A stretch of 64,000 nt of DNA from Oreohelix idahoensis (lineage: Eukaryota; Mollusca; Gastropoda; Stylommatophora; Oreohelicidae), in the NCBI GenBank assembly GCA_024509875.1, contig JAMPIV010017527.1:1-64000 (forward strand), written 5' to 3'. The notes beneath the pieces are model-generated. The model was not told the origin of the DNA and searched no databases. It saw only the letters and a program-made list of their open reading frames with translations. The position numbers and the translations under genes are program-made. Of this stretch, positions 1 to 10,858 are shown in pieces. Positions within the stretch are counted from its first letter, which is position 1. The number at the start of each line of letters is the position of its first letter.

Positions 1-1420
1 AACCACTGTATCAGTTTACCACCGTGTCAGTTTATCAATGTATTAGTTTACCCCTGTATCAGTTTACCACTGTACCAGTTTACCACTGTATTAGTTTCCA
101 CCCACTGTATTAGTTTACCACTGTATTAGTTTATCACTGTATTAGTTTACCACTGTATCAGTTTACCACTGTATCAGTTTACCGCTGTGTAAGTTTACCA
201 ATGTTTTAGTTTACCACTGTGTCAGTTTACCACTGCATCAGTTTACCACTGTATCAGCTTACTACTGTATCAGTTTACCACTGTATTAGTTTACCACTGT
301 ATCAGTTTACCACTTATCAGTTTACCACTGTATCAGTTTTCCACTGTATCAGTTTACTAGTGTATTAGTTTACCACTTATCAGCTTAACACTGTATCAGT
401 TTACCACTGTATCAGTTTACCACTTATCAGTTTACCACTATTTTAGTTTACCACTGTTTTAGTTTACCATTCTATCAGTTTACCACTGTTTTAGTTTATC
501 ATTGTATCAGTTTACCACTGTTTTAGTTTATCATTGTATCAGCTTACCACTGTATCCGTTTACCACTGTATCCTTTTACCACTGTATCAGTTTACTACTG
601 TATCAATTTACACTATGTCAATTTACCATTGCATTAGTTTATCACTGTTTTAGTTTACCATTCTATCAGTTTACCGAATTATCAGTTTACCACTATGTCA
701 GTTTATCAATATGTCAGTTTACCACTGTATTAGTTTACCACTGTATGAGTTTACCACTGTATCAGTTTACCACTGTACCAGTTTACCACTGTATTAGTTT
801 ACCATTCTATCAGTTTACCACTGTATCAGTTTACCACTATGTCCGTTTACCACTATGTCTGTTTACCACTGTATCAGTTTACCACTGTATTACTTTACCA
901 CAGTATCAGTTTACCACTGTATCAGTTTACCATTGTATCAGTTTACCACTGTATTAGTTTACCATTCTATCAGTTTACCACTGTATCAGTTTATCACTGT
1001 ATTAGTTTACCACTATTTCCGTTTATCACTATGTCAGGTTTCCACTCTATTAGTTTACCACTGCATTAGTTTACCATTCTATCCGTTTACCACTGTATCA
1101 GTTTACCACTCCATTAGTTTACCATTCTATCAGTTTACCACAATGTCAGTTTACCACTGTATGAGTTTACCACTCCATTAGTTTACTATTCTATGAGTTT
1201 ACCACTGTATCAGTTTACCACTATGTCCGTTTACCACTATGTCCGTTTACTACTATGTCAGTTTACTACTGTATCAGTTTACCACTGTATCATTTTACCA
1301 CTATGTCCTTTTACCACTATGTCAGGTTTCCACTGTATAAGTTTACCACTATGTCCGTTTACCACTATGTCCATTTACCATTATGTCCGTTTACCACTAT
1401 GTCGGTTTACCACTGTGACA
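1..1420. repeat. 16-bp minisatellite array, truncated by window start
   Basis: Tandem copies of a 16-bp unit close to gtttaccactgtatca run from the first base to about 1420, where the sequence turns unique. Common variants are tgtatt, tatgtc and ttctat at the variable end of the unit. There are roughly 85-90 copies, with more divergence between neighbours than in the other arrays of this window. Because 16 is not a multiple of 3, all three forward frames read the same 16-residue cycle (VYHCISLPLYQFTT-like), so the long open frames here are an artefact of the period. The array continues beyond the left edge, so its true length is unknown. Confidence 0.95.
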
Positions 1421-3684
1421 GTACGTTTTCGTGCATTTTTTTTTTCTTGGATTAATGGTTTTGGTTTTCCCTTCCCTAAGTTTCCATTCTCTCACGGTTC
1501 CTTGAATTATTTCGCTGGGACCAAATTCAATTTATAGGTGTGAGATAAACAGATTAGATTTCCTGTGCTAGCCATGTCAAATCAGACTCATTTATGCATC
1601 TAAAGTTTTTTGTTCAGGTAGCACTGTCAGCTAACTGCCTCCAATGAGCTCCATGTCACCAGTGCGAGATTCTGAGTAGCTATAAAACCAGTTTTGTAAG
1701 CTTTGGCCATAGCAAATTCTAAAACACTAGTTAATTATCTAGTGCATTCCTAGCTAAACATTTTTAGCAAGAGGAGTACAAATTCTGAAAGCTTCTTCGG
1801 AAGAAATAGCTATAGACAGGCCATCTCTGGTAACGCCGACCAGAAACAAGTTCTGAACTCAACAAAGGGGTGAGTTATGTAATTTGTATTATATTAATGA
1901 TGATATGTACTTCAGGTGACGAAATTTATATTGTGACCTGTGCCTTCTGTATATGTTGTTCTGACCATAGTATATTTATATATAGGTTTTCTGACAATAG
2001 GAACAAAGCTTTTTTTGTGCAACAATTTTCAATTGCGCCAGAAACTGTCAGACTTTTTTTAATGTCCTAACCTTTGACGGACAGTATATATGGGGTAAAA
2101 CTGATAAAAGTAATACGCCCACTACGCTCTGAGACAGGGGTAATTAATCACTGACGGGGGACGAGACAAATCTCTGATTTATAGGTAAATTTCTAACCGG
2201 TTCTCGGTTATCTATATTTTATTTACAGTCTCTGTTGTCATCAGAAGCTGGTGTTCTTAGCACATTGTCAAGGAAGGCAAACACAGTGTCCCGATAGCCC
2301 ATCGCGAAAAAAGACTGAGGGGTTTATAGAAAAGAGAGTCACCCCGAACCCTTTGGCAATACACTAAGAAGGGATAAGCCAAGCACAGATAAGTCCTAAG
2401 GGACTAAAAATCAATTCACGGCTATTGCTACTTGTATTCTGATTGAAATGCAAAGTTTAACTCTATATAAGACTTTGTAATTACATTTTTCTAAAAGTAA
2501 CAAAATTATCATTCAACAATCCTTGTCAAGGATGATCTAATAAAATATAATATTTGGAGGAAACAAAAACTCATTAATACATTTGTTTGATTTGAATAGT
2601 AACATGTGTTACCGGCTTGGTCACGGTATCAATATGAAGTTAGTGTAACCGGGTCTGTTGGCCAGTCAGTGGTGTTGTGCGCAGGTAAATATTTTGACGT
2701 GAGCTAACTCTATGTACGTTCTGGTTCAAGTGGTTACAGGCCTTTCGCCTGAGCTGGAAATTCTTGACCTTAGTTTATTCTTCTTCCCAGTATTCGTTCG
2801 TACCCTTTAGGTTTAGTGAAAAGCAATACCTCGTATAATGGTTTGTCAAAGTAATCCACTGTAACATTCCAAAGAAAACACAGCAATGTAGAAAAATAAA
2901 ATAAAGTTTATTAACGTCATTAGAACAGCAATGTTATTGACACAATGGTGAAGTACTTGTTTCTTGCTTACACAAAGTAGTGAGTATCCAAAATGAAAGT
3001 GTATATCCACAGGAATAATATATCCAATAGAATAAAATACAAACTTGTCTACTTAAAAACTAACTTGTCTACTTAAAAATACTTGTCTAACTTGAAAACG
3101 TGTCAAGTTAAAAACTTGTCTTGATAATCTCAAAGACGAAGTTCACCTAACGCTATCTGTAAAATCCTCTCGCCTAATGAATCCTAAAAATCTGTAAAAG
3201 CCTGTCTATCGCTCACGTCTCTCCTTTTTATACTATTTCTTTTTTCCCGCCAATTTTCACACGATGCTTTCTTTTTTCACACGGTACAATTATCTACATT
3301 TGCACACGCTTTCTCAGCTTTTCGACTTTTTCCACATGACTCTCTCTCTCTCTAACAACAGAAAAAACCCAGATTAGCAACTCTCACTTTCACAAAATGT
3401 TCCATTCAAAAACATGCATTTACTATTGTTTTGTTCTGGGACAGCTTTACAATGCTTCTCTCAAAGCCGTGAACTTTTTATGATACTGTGTTTTGTGCAC
3501 ACATGTCTTAACTGCTTTTAACGTTGTTATTCGCATTGTATGTGGTTTTTAACACGCATTAATGGTAGTGTATGTCAAGCGGTCACACAAGTCCCGGGGC
3601 CACAAAAATGTATCCCATGTGCAGACATTTTCGTCCTATCAACTGAACAAATATCAAGTCCCTAACATACATACTGGAGTATAT

Positions 3685-3957
3685 CATATGGGGGCATATA
3701 CTTATGAGTCAATTGGCAATGGACAATTGGTTGAGAAAAATTATTGTAACTGGTTTAAGTCCTTGAATGGGGGCATATACTTATGTGAGCCAATTAAAAA
3801 AAAATGTTACAAGGTCTCAGTATACATGTGAGCCAAACGAAAAAAAAGTAAAAAATAAAATAAAACAATAAAAAAATGTTTCCCAAGATCTCAGTATACA
3901 TGTAAGCCAACTAAAAAAATTTATTACAAGATCTCAGTATACATGTGGGCAAAAAAA
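3685..3957. repeat. small degenerate tandem repeats
   Basis: Two copies of a unit containing gggggcatatacttatg start near 3689 and 3768. They are followed by three copies of a unit containing tctcagtatacatgtgagcc, near 3813, 3888 and 3933, separated by A-rich spacers. Copies differ by several bases and small gaps. No coding potential is evident. Confidence 0.7.
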
Positions 3958-5504
3958 ACACCCCCAAATTTTTTGTTCGTAAAACGAGGGATCCAGTAGA
4001 TTTATATACGTATAACGAGGGACACATACAAGTTGTTTATACACTATGTCATTAAACAGTATGGGATATTCTTAGCGATTCGCAATGTAAATTATTCATG
4101 TATTAATACACTTATGTAATCTTTATTTAACAAAACGCTCGTATTAATTATAACAATATGGAGTTATGATATTAAATATACATAATTAATATTAAACTTA
4201 TTGAACTTTTTTTTTCAAGTCAACACATATAAGGTTTGGTCATGCCAAACAAAACTCGAACTTTTAATAAACACTCAGGACAATAAGTATCCTATCTTAA
4301 TATTTACATCTGAATGGTAACTGACCAGAGCTATTTACGTTTGACCATGACCTCCGCGAGTGTCAACAAGAGCGGGGAAAAGGTCACGCTGTCTGGATAT
4401 TTGAACTCTCATTGACGGGCACAGTGTGGCGTCAAGTTTAGTACAATGAAATAGCGGGGGGAATAGAGAAAGTAGTTCCGTTTTGGAATGGATGAATGAA
4501 CGCGAGGCGTGGGAGAAAGGGAAGAAAAAAAAGAAGAAAAACTCGCAATGAAAATTTACACGGGGGGAAGATGAAGATCGTGAAAAACGAAGGTTGGATT
4601 GACATAGCGAATTACAGCGAGGTGTTATTGAGGTCACTACGTCTGGACAGTATGTGCGTAGGGAATAGGGAGAAGAGAGGTGTTGGTTAACATATTAAAT
4701 ACGCATTAGAGCATAAATAAGTTTCACGGTACGAGTACACATCTGTGTGTCTAGAACACAGTAATTTGGTAAAAAAAACATGACATATGGTACATAGTTA
4801 TTTATGCGATATAAATGAAATTCAACAATGCATAATAAGTAATCCTAAAAACGATCCATAGCATATGTCTAGTTCAGCACTCCTGAACAGACAAGTAGAA
4901 AAATGTGTTTAAAAAAAGGCTCTGAGTATCGTTCACCATTTGTGATGCTCCGGCTAATCACATGGGTAATAATGTTTTGGTTTTCCGCCAGTCTTAATAT
5001 TATGACATAACTGTCATAGTTGTGGTCGGGTGCATTGCCAACAAAAACTGTAGCGCATTGCCTACAAACGGCAAAATCGCCCGTTTTGGTTGATGTGCTT
5101 GTCTTAAGATCAAACAATGTCTTCATTAACCTTTGAGATTCTTCCATAACGGCTAATAGTACATCATAAAGCGATGACAATTTTCTGATAAATAATTATT
5201 CAATGTTTTAAAACCTTGTTAAAACCTAAGTCATTATTAAATCTGTTATTTGTGAATATACAAATTTAACGTCGATTTAATCATTTTGAATGTACTGCAT
5301 GTTTGTATCAGTCAATTTACTAAATATACTCTAAACAGAGCTATACCAGAATAATAAGAATCCCACTAAGTAAATCAGGGTGGGGGCCTGAACGAGCTGA
5401 AATTAATCATTGCTTAAATCTTCATAAAAGGCAGTGGATCAGATGTACGTTAACAATTTCCCTGTCCAACATAGCATTGTTCTTGACTTCTGAATTACCT
5501 AAGG

Positions 5505-5590
5505 AAATTCCTTTGAGAAAGAAGCATCATTATCCTTCTATCTACAACTCTGCCAAGAGTAATCTTGTGCGAAGGTAGACACCTTTCAAG
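5505..5590 (-). repeat. dispersed repeat, copy 1 (inverted relative to 26388-26463)
   Basis: The reverse complement of this segment matches 26388-26463 over about 75 bases, sharing cacaagattactcttggcag and gatagaaggataatgatgct. The second copy lies directly upstream of the Penelope-like element, so this may be a piece of that element's untranslated end or an unrelated short interspersed repeat. No terminal repeats or tRNA boxes were seen. Confidence 0.65.
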
Positions 5591-5778
5591 GCCCTTATTA
5601 GATACTCTTAAGCTTTGGCTACTGTTGGACCACTACTGCAAAGCAGGGGAGGCCATTCCGTGACAGGTATAATTGAAGATTTCGGTGAGAATAGAAACAA
5701 ATGGATTAAGAGACAGTTGATCAAAGACATGTAAATGAGAGTTTTTAGTGACGTGACTGTCTGATATACAGGTGCTAC

Positions 5779-6309
5779 TATTAGATCAGCCAAAAGTCAA
5801 TGCGACTAGAGGATTCACAAGTCAGTGAAATTAGAAGAGTCACAAGTCAGTGATATTATAGTAGCCAAAAGACAATGATATTAGAGCATCCAGAAGTCAA
5901 TGATATTAGAGTAGCAAAAAGTCTGTGATATTAGAGCAGCCAAAAGTAAATGATATTAGAGTAGCCAAAAGTCAATTATATTCATCATGTAGCATGTCCT
6001 TTGCAGAACTTCGCTCTCATCACAGCCCGCCTGAAAGACTCTCGATCTCTAGCCAGCCCTTCTACCTCCTCCATTGTCATGTTCAAGGTGTCTTCAATGT
6101 CCTGTGTCCACCGTCGTCTTAGTCGGCCCCTGCCTCGCCTTCCAGGTACCATACTCTCCATCACTGCTCTCTCTAAGCCACTATGACGTTTAATGTGGCC
6201 AAAATATTTCAGTTTCCTGGGACAATGATATTAGAGTAGCCAAAAGTTAATGATATTAGAGCAGCCAAACGTGAATAATATTAGAGTAGCCAAAAGTAAA
6301 TGATATTAG
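5779..6309. repeat. diverged 25-bp satellite monomers (left flank)
   Basis: Copies of a 25-bp unit close to gatattagagtagccaaaag plus tcaat run here with many substitutions (tcagtg, gcatcc, aaacgtg variants). They belong to the same family as 9899-10447 and the homogenised core at 10859-13804. The block is split by a LINE tail at 5983-6220 and ends at the TSD of the solo LTR at 6310. Confidence 0.9.
5983..6220 (-). mobile_element. LINE 3' end fragment inside the satellite
   Basis: Read on the minus strand this is one open frame of about 77 codons that ends in two TGA stops. It has the typical C-terminal tail of a non-LTR retrotransposon polymerase: FGHIKRHSGLE, then PGRRGRGRLRRRWTQDI, then a DRESFRRAV-like end. 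The tail just after the stop is a short remnant of a (TGA)n track. It is closely related to the fragment at 16077-16300, with which it shares the KRH, MVPG(K/R)RGRGR and RRRWTQDI blocks. It is strongly 5'-truncated, as is usual for target-primed insertions. No clean TSD was found because the target is itself repetitive. The clade is not assigned. Confidence 0.85.
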
Positions 6310-6922
6310 TGTCGTGATTTGAATGAAATTTCTGTCCCTTTTGGCTGAGTTGTCTGCCCTGTCGTGTTCTCTATTTTTGTCTATGCCCGCTTTTCTGTCA
6401 TAGTTCTTAATAGTTCTATTTCTATCATTGGTCATGTCAAACTTACGTTGGACAGGCTAAATTCCACCCTTAAGCACGTGGACAGCGGCATCTAGCTAAA
6501 TGTTCTGTTTTAGATGGCGGCTAAGTTCCCAAATTCTTTGATTTACAGAGAACTCGCTGACACGGTGAAGTAACTATAACTTTTCATCCTTCCGCCTGCG
6601 TCTAGAATCTCGAACTCAGGTCGCTCATAAGACTGCCTAGTGTTGCTTCAGATTACGTCTTGTTCCTGTATCTAAAGTCGCCAGGGAAATATTTCCCTAG
6701 ACCCTTATGTCTTGTTACGTTAGATCCTTGCACGTGCAAAAGCCACGCTTACACACCTGCAGACTTTATCTTACTATATAAGCGTGGTGCCTTTATCACC
6801 CAATACCATTGTTTAAAGAAAATTCTGCCACTGGACAAAGTGATATTCTGCGCCAGACTAAATGGTAGTTGTAGTGCAGGAGTTATTCTTTATTCGGTTA
6901 GCACACATTTACTCATTTAATA

Positions 6923-7913
6923 CGAGGGACGGTCAAAAAGTAATGCCTCGTAATTTTTAATCTCACTCAATAGGCAAGAAAACAGATAAAATTCACATTG
7001 AAATGTAGCACCAAGTCTGAACTTCAAAAATTTATTTCTCAATGTAGTCTCCGTTATTTGTTACAGTTTTTGTCCATCTTCTCACAAGGGCATGTATCCC
7101 CGCTTGGTAAAAATTTGTGTCCTTTTTCCTAAACCACTGGCGTAAGGCGCATTTAAGGGTCTCGGTGTCCTCAAAGTGATGTCCACGAAGATCTTCTTTC
7201 AGTGGTCCAAACAGATGGAAGTCAGAAGTTGCAAGATCGGGACTGGAAGGGGGATGTGGTAATCATGTCCAGCCAAATTCTGCAATCGCATCAATGGTGC
7301 GTTTAGTGGTGTGTGGCGTGGCATTATCGTACAACAGTAGTGCAGTTCTCTGATCTTTTAATGGGCAAAGTCGCCGAAGACGACCTCTAAGCTTCTTCAA
7401 AGTTTCAATGTAACGGTCTGCATTCACCGTGTTTCCCTGTTCCAAAAAGTCGAGAAGAATCACACCCTTCTCATCCCAAAACACGGAGGCCATAACTTTC
7501 CCTACAGATGGTGAATTTTTGAACTTCTTTCTTGTCGGCGATGTTGTGTGATGCCATTCCATTGACTGCCTCTTGGATTCTACTTCAGCTTCGTCACAAC
7601 GATGTACCCAACGTCGGACAGTGCTAACATCCACTGTCGAATCTCCATAAACATTCTTCAAACGTTCGTGGATGCGAATTGGGGTCTCGCCTTCAGCATT
7701 GAGGATTTCTATGACATAACGTTGTTTTAACCAAACGTCTTTGGCAGCCATTTTAAAACTGTTACAGTGGTGCCATCTGTTACTGAAACAAGTTGGTAAT
7801 GCTATACAGTGCAGAAGAGTGTTTGAGGAATCCTGCTAAATTTACAAATTGCACACCGATGCAGTATTTACATACATAAAAAATAGGAGGCATTACTTTT
7901 TGACCTTCCCTCA
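6923..7913 (-). mobile_element. internally deleted mariner/Tc1-superfamily transposon
   Basis: Imperfect terminal inverted repeats of about 35 bp bound the element. The left starts cgagggacggtcaaaaagta and the right, read inward, starts tgagggaaggtcaaaaagta. Each is flanked by TA (6921-6922 and 7914-7915), the target of this superfamily. The element is 991 bp, compared with about 1.3 kb for a complete mariner, and encodes a defective transposase on the minus strand (7032-7751). It inserted into the solo LTR, so it is younger than that LTR. Confidence 0.95.
7032..7751 (-). pseudogene. mariner transposase, internal deletion plus one stop codon
   Basis: The frame starts MAAKDVWLKQRYVIEIL, the first helix-turn-helix that binds the inverted repeats. 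It runs to STVRRWVHRC and then jumps directly to VESKRQSMEWHH. About 100 residues are missing relative to the roughly 345 of the family, including the second DNA-binding helix and the first catalytic Asp. The remaining catalytic residues are visible: D in LLYDNATPHT, and D in SPDLATSDFHLFG, with 34 positions between them as in the DD34D mariners. A TGA at 7263-7265 interrupts the line between GWT and LPHPP, and the same frame then continues to a TAA at 7032-7034. The protein cannot be active, but the copy could be moved by a transposase supplied in trans. Confidence 0.92.
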
Positions 7914-7969
7914 TACATTGGGGTCTTAGCTTAATCTAATAGAATAGTGATCCGTGTTACTTTCATTCA

Positions 7970-8130
<161 letters not shown>

Positions 8131-9898
8131 TCCTTAAGGTACATTTTTCCGTGTCCGGGTTACCCTGAATTTTATTAACTGAGCCACTATCCATAATCAC
8201 TGTTAACTTGAGTGGTTTTTCGTAAGACAGTAAGTGTGAGCCAGTGTATCGTCTTATTACCCAATTTTCCGCGTGGGTGTGTATAATATAACTGTAAAGA
8301 GTTTTTGCTATTTGATATATTGAGTTTAAGCCCAACGCTAATTTTTTTGGTAACTCATTTAGTGTTATCCCTACTGGGGTAATTATCACTCGGGCCACAT
8401 AAAATTATCATGGAAGGTGTGAATACCTAACAGTGTTTTCGCCTTTACCATAGTTTGTAGAACCAGGTGTGTGAGTGTGTGAAAATATTTTTAGCCTCAT
8501 GTCGCCTCGCGTCATCAACGCGTGGCTTGTAAACAGAAACCTAGGGCGGGGCTTACAGTGGTAGTGATTCCCTAGGTATAACAGAGCAAAGAGCGGGTGA
8601 GAGACGGGTTTTGTTTTGATTTAGTGAGAAAGAGAAACGGCCAGTGGAAGTTTGTTTATATTTTGCATGGATGAGAGAATAACAGAGGAAGTGTAGGCCA
8701 CGGGTAGTAATAAGATATTGAATTGCTTGTATATTTTCAGAGCCTTGGTCACAACGTTGTATTGTGCTTCCTGATTAGATTGCTGCTTTCAGTTGGATTA
8801 CAACTTCAATATAATCAATATTACACGGCAGTCTACGTCATACTGCCAGTTTTCGGTTATAAGGCTGCTCGTGCATTACTTAACCACAGCCTTTTATTGA
8901 AAGTGTCTATCAATCTGGCCCATACGGGTTGTCGCCTTTGTCATCTAGTCATTTTCGGCAACACTGTTCGACCCATTGATAGCCGGTTACCTCTGAGTAT
9001 ACTGACATAACGACCGAGAAGAGTAGTTAGTTGCCAGTACTCGTCACCTGTTTTAGAGCTCAAAGTCTTCACTATCCAGTATACTAGGAGCGTCAGCGGA
9101 CCCTTCTCCTGGATACTCGTTTGCCAGCAGAAATCACTGGTTTCTTTTGGATAAATATATCCCAGTGGGTGCAATTGTGTCAGCACTCGTTTTAATCTCC
9201 TTCACCTGCTAGTGTGGCCACCAGCCACAGGAAATTGTGAACGCATAGGATTTATAACGACGCTGTTACAGAGAGAGCTTATCTCCACAGCCTTAGAATA
9301 CCAAATTTGGTGGAACAGCATAGTGGTTTCCTAATTGAGGAGTAACTTACCTACCCGGAATATTGACAATACAGGAGTGGCCGTTTCATCGCGAAACTAG
9401 GCGCCTACCCCATTTTGTTAGATTATTGTGGTTGTAGGAAAGTGCAGGGGTATTGGTGGTGTGGAGTGAGACGTTTTGCTTGTATGATTGAGTGAAGTAT
9501 TTTTTTCTGTGATTGTGACATATAATCACTAGCCCATCAGAGCCGTTGAAATTATTAATTTATGTTGGAATTGTGGTTTCTTTAATAAATATATTTATAT
9601 GTTCTAAGGGTTAGAATTCATTCTATTCTAACTGTCACTTAATGTTTGCTGTTGTAGTCCTTACTGCAATAGATTATCCTATTTAGCAAGAGAGGACGGA
9701 TGAGGGTATGACATATTAAAAAAACATAGTCTTGAGTATGGCTGGGAAGTCGACCTTAGATATCTGATCATATCTCTCTTCTCCCCAGAAGTCGTATCTC
9801 TCTGTATTTTTATTAGTGACTTTGATTCTCTCGAGTTTCACACTACCCATTCATATTTTGTCTAAACTCAGACATCCTCTATTTCCATACTCGCGACA

Positions 9899-10447
9899 AT
9901 TAGAGTAGCCAACAGTAAATGATATTAGAATAGCCAAAAGTCAATGATATTAGAGTAGGCGAATGTCTATGATATTAGAGTAGGCAAAAGTCAAGGATAT
10001 TAGAGTAGCCAAAAGCCAATGATTTTAGAGTAGGCAAAAGTCAATGATATTAGAGTAGGCAAAAGCCAATGATATTAGAGTAGGCAAAAGTCAATGATAT
10101 TAGTGTAGGCAAAAGTCTATGATATTAGAGTAGGCAAAAGTCTATGATATTAGAGTAGACAAAAGTCAATGATATTAGAGTAGGTAAAAGTCAATGATAT
10201 TAGAGTATTCAAAAGTCAATGATATTAGAGTAGGCAAAAGCCAATGATATTAGAGTAGGTAAAAGTCAATTATATTAGAGTAGGCAAAAGTTTATGATAT
10301 TAGAGTAGCCAAAAGCCAATGATATTAGAGTAGGTAAAAGTCAATAATATTAGAGTAGGCAAAAGTCTATGATATTAGAGTAGCCGAAAGCCAATGATAT
10401 TAGAGAAGGCAAAAGTCAATGATATTAGGGCATCCAGAAGTTAGTGA
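9899..10447. repeat. 25-bp satellite monomers, intermediate divergence
   Basis: About 22 copies of the 25-bp unit gatattagagtaggcaaaag plus tcaat resume right after the solo LTR. Here a single 25-bp period still dominates: neighbouring monomers read tcaat, tctat or ccaat without a fixed alternation. The block therefore looks like the state before the 50-bp dimer of 10859-13804 took over. Confidence 0.93.
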
Positions 10448-10449
10448 TA

Positions 10450-10856
10450 CAGTTGAAATTCAAAAATCCGGCCATCGATAATCCGGTTCCTTCAGATTTC
10501 CGGCATGAATTTCGGAGCGCATTTTTAAATTTACCGCGTTGGCGCGCCACTGTTTTCTGGAGCAGTTTATGTTTTGATGCAGCTGTTGGGTCTTGCTTGC
10601 ACGTGTTAACAGGCATTCCTGCTCATTCCTTCTCATTTTATCATTTATTTGCTGCTGTTTAGACCCATTATGGATTCAGCAAATAAAAGAAGTGGTGTAA
10701 AACGTAAACATCGTGCATTGTCGATCGCAGATAAAGTGTACAGGTAGTCATTTTCTGTTAAATATATACAGAATATATAACCATAAAAAATCCGGCATTT
10801 TCGAAAATCCGGCACTCCTCAGGTCCGGAGGTTGCCGGATTTTTGAATGTCTACTG
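10450..10856 (+). mobile_element. non-autonomous Tigger/pogo-like DNA transposon
   Basis: The 407-bp element has inverted ends: cagttgaaattcaaaaatcc on the left and, read inward from the right, cagtagacattcaaaaatcc. TA flanks both sides (10448-10449 and 10857-10858). Further ccgg-containing inverted motifs follow the termini. It carries only the first codons of a transposase (10670-10747). Length, TA target, CAGT ends and the reading frame fit the Tigger/pogo group; the exact family needs a database. Confidence 0.88.
10670..10747 (+). pseudogene. N-terminal remnant of a Tigger/pogo transposase
   Basis: The 25-codon frame MDSANKRSGVKRKHRALS... ends at TAG. It resembles the basic start of Tigger/pogo and CENP-B-type transposases (KRK..LSL..K), just before the first DNA-binding helix. 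The rest of the roughly 450-600-residue protein, including the DDE catalytic domain, is absent. It shows the origin of the element and has no expected function. Confidence 0.7.
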
Positions 10857-10858
10857 TA

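Larger units (their letters stand above)
1421..5778. other. stretch without a recognisable gene
   Basis: I see no convincing coding region. Open frames of 60-103 codons at 1870-2070, 4335-4690 and 4869-5180 match no family I recognise and have ordinary AT-rich composition. At 2865-3240, read on the minus strand, a TATA-like tataaaaagg (about 3225) precedes a short leader and an aataaactttatttt poly(A)-like stretch (about 2900). This could be a decayed LTR or a promoter and poly(A) pair, but I could not find its ends. Short direct repeats of acttgtctacttaaaaa occur at about 3045-3125. Confidence 0.5.

Noticed and set aside
502..1537. Open frames of 76-151 codons in the first 1.5 kb
   Set aside because: They are produced by a 16-bp repeat without stops; period and repetition explain them fully.
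4869..5180. A 103-codon minus-strand frame with a CRQC motif
   Set aside because: No family match, no supporting context and no codon signal that I can judge by eye.
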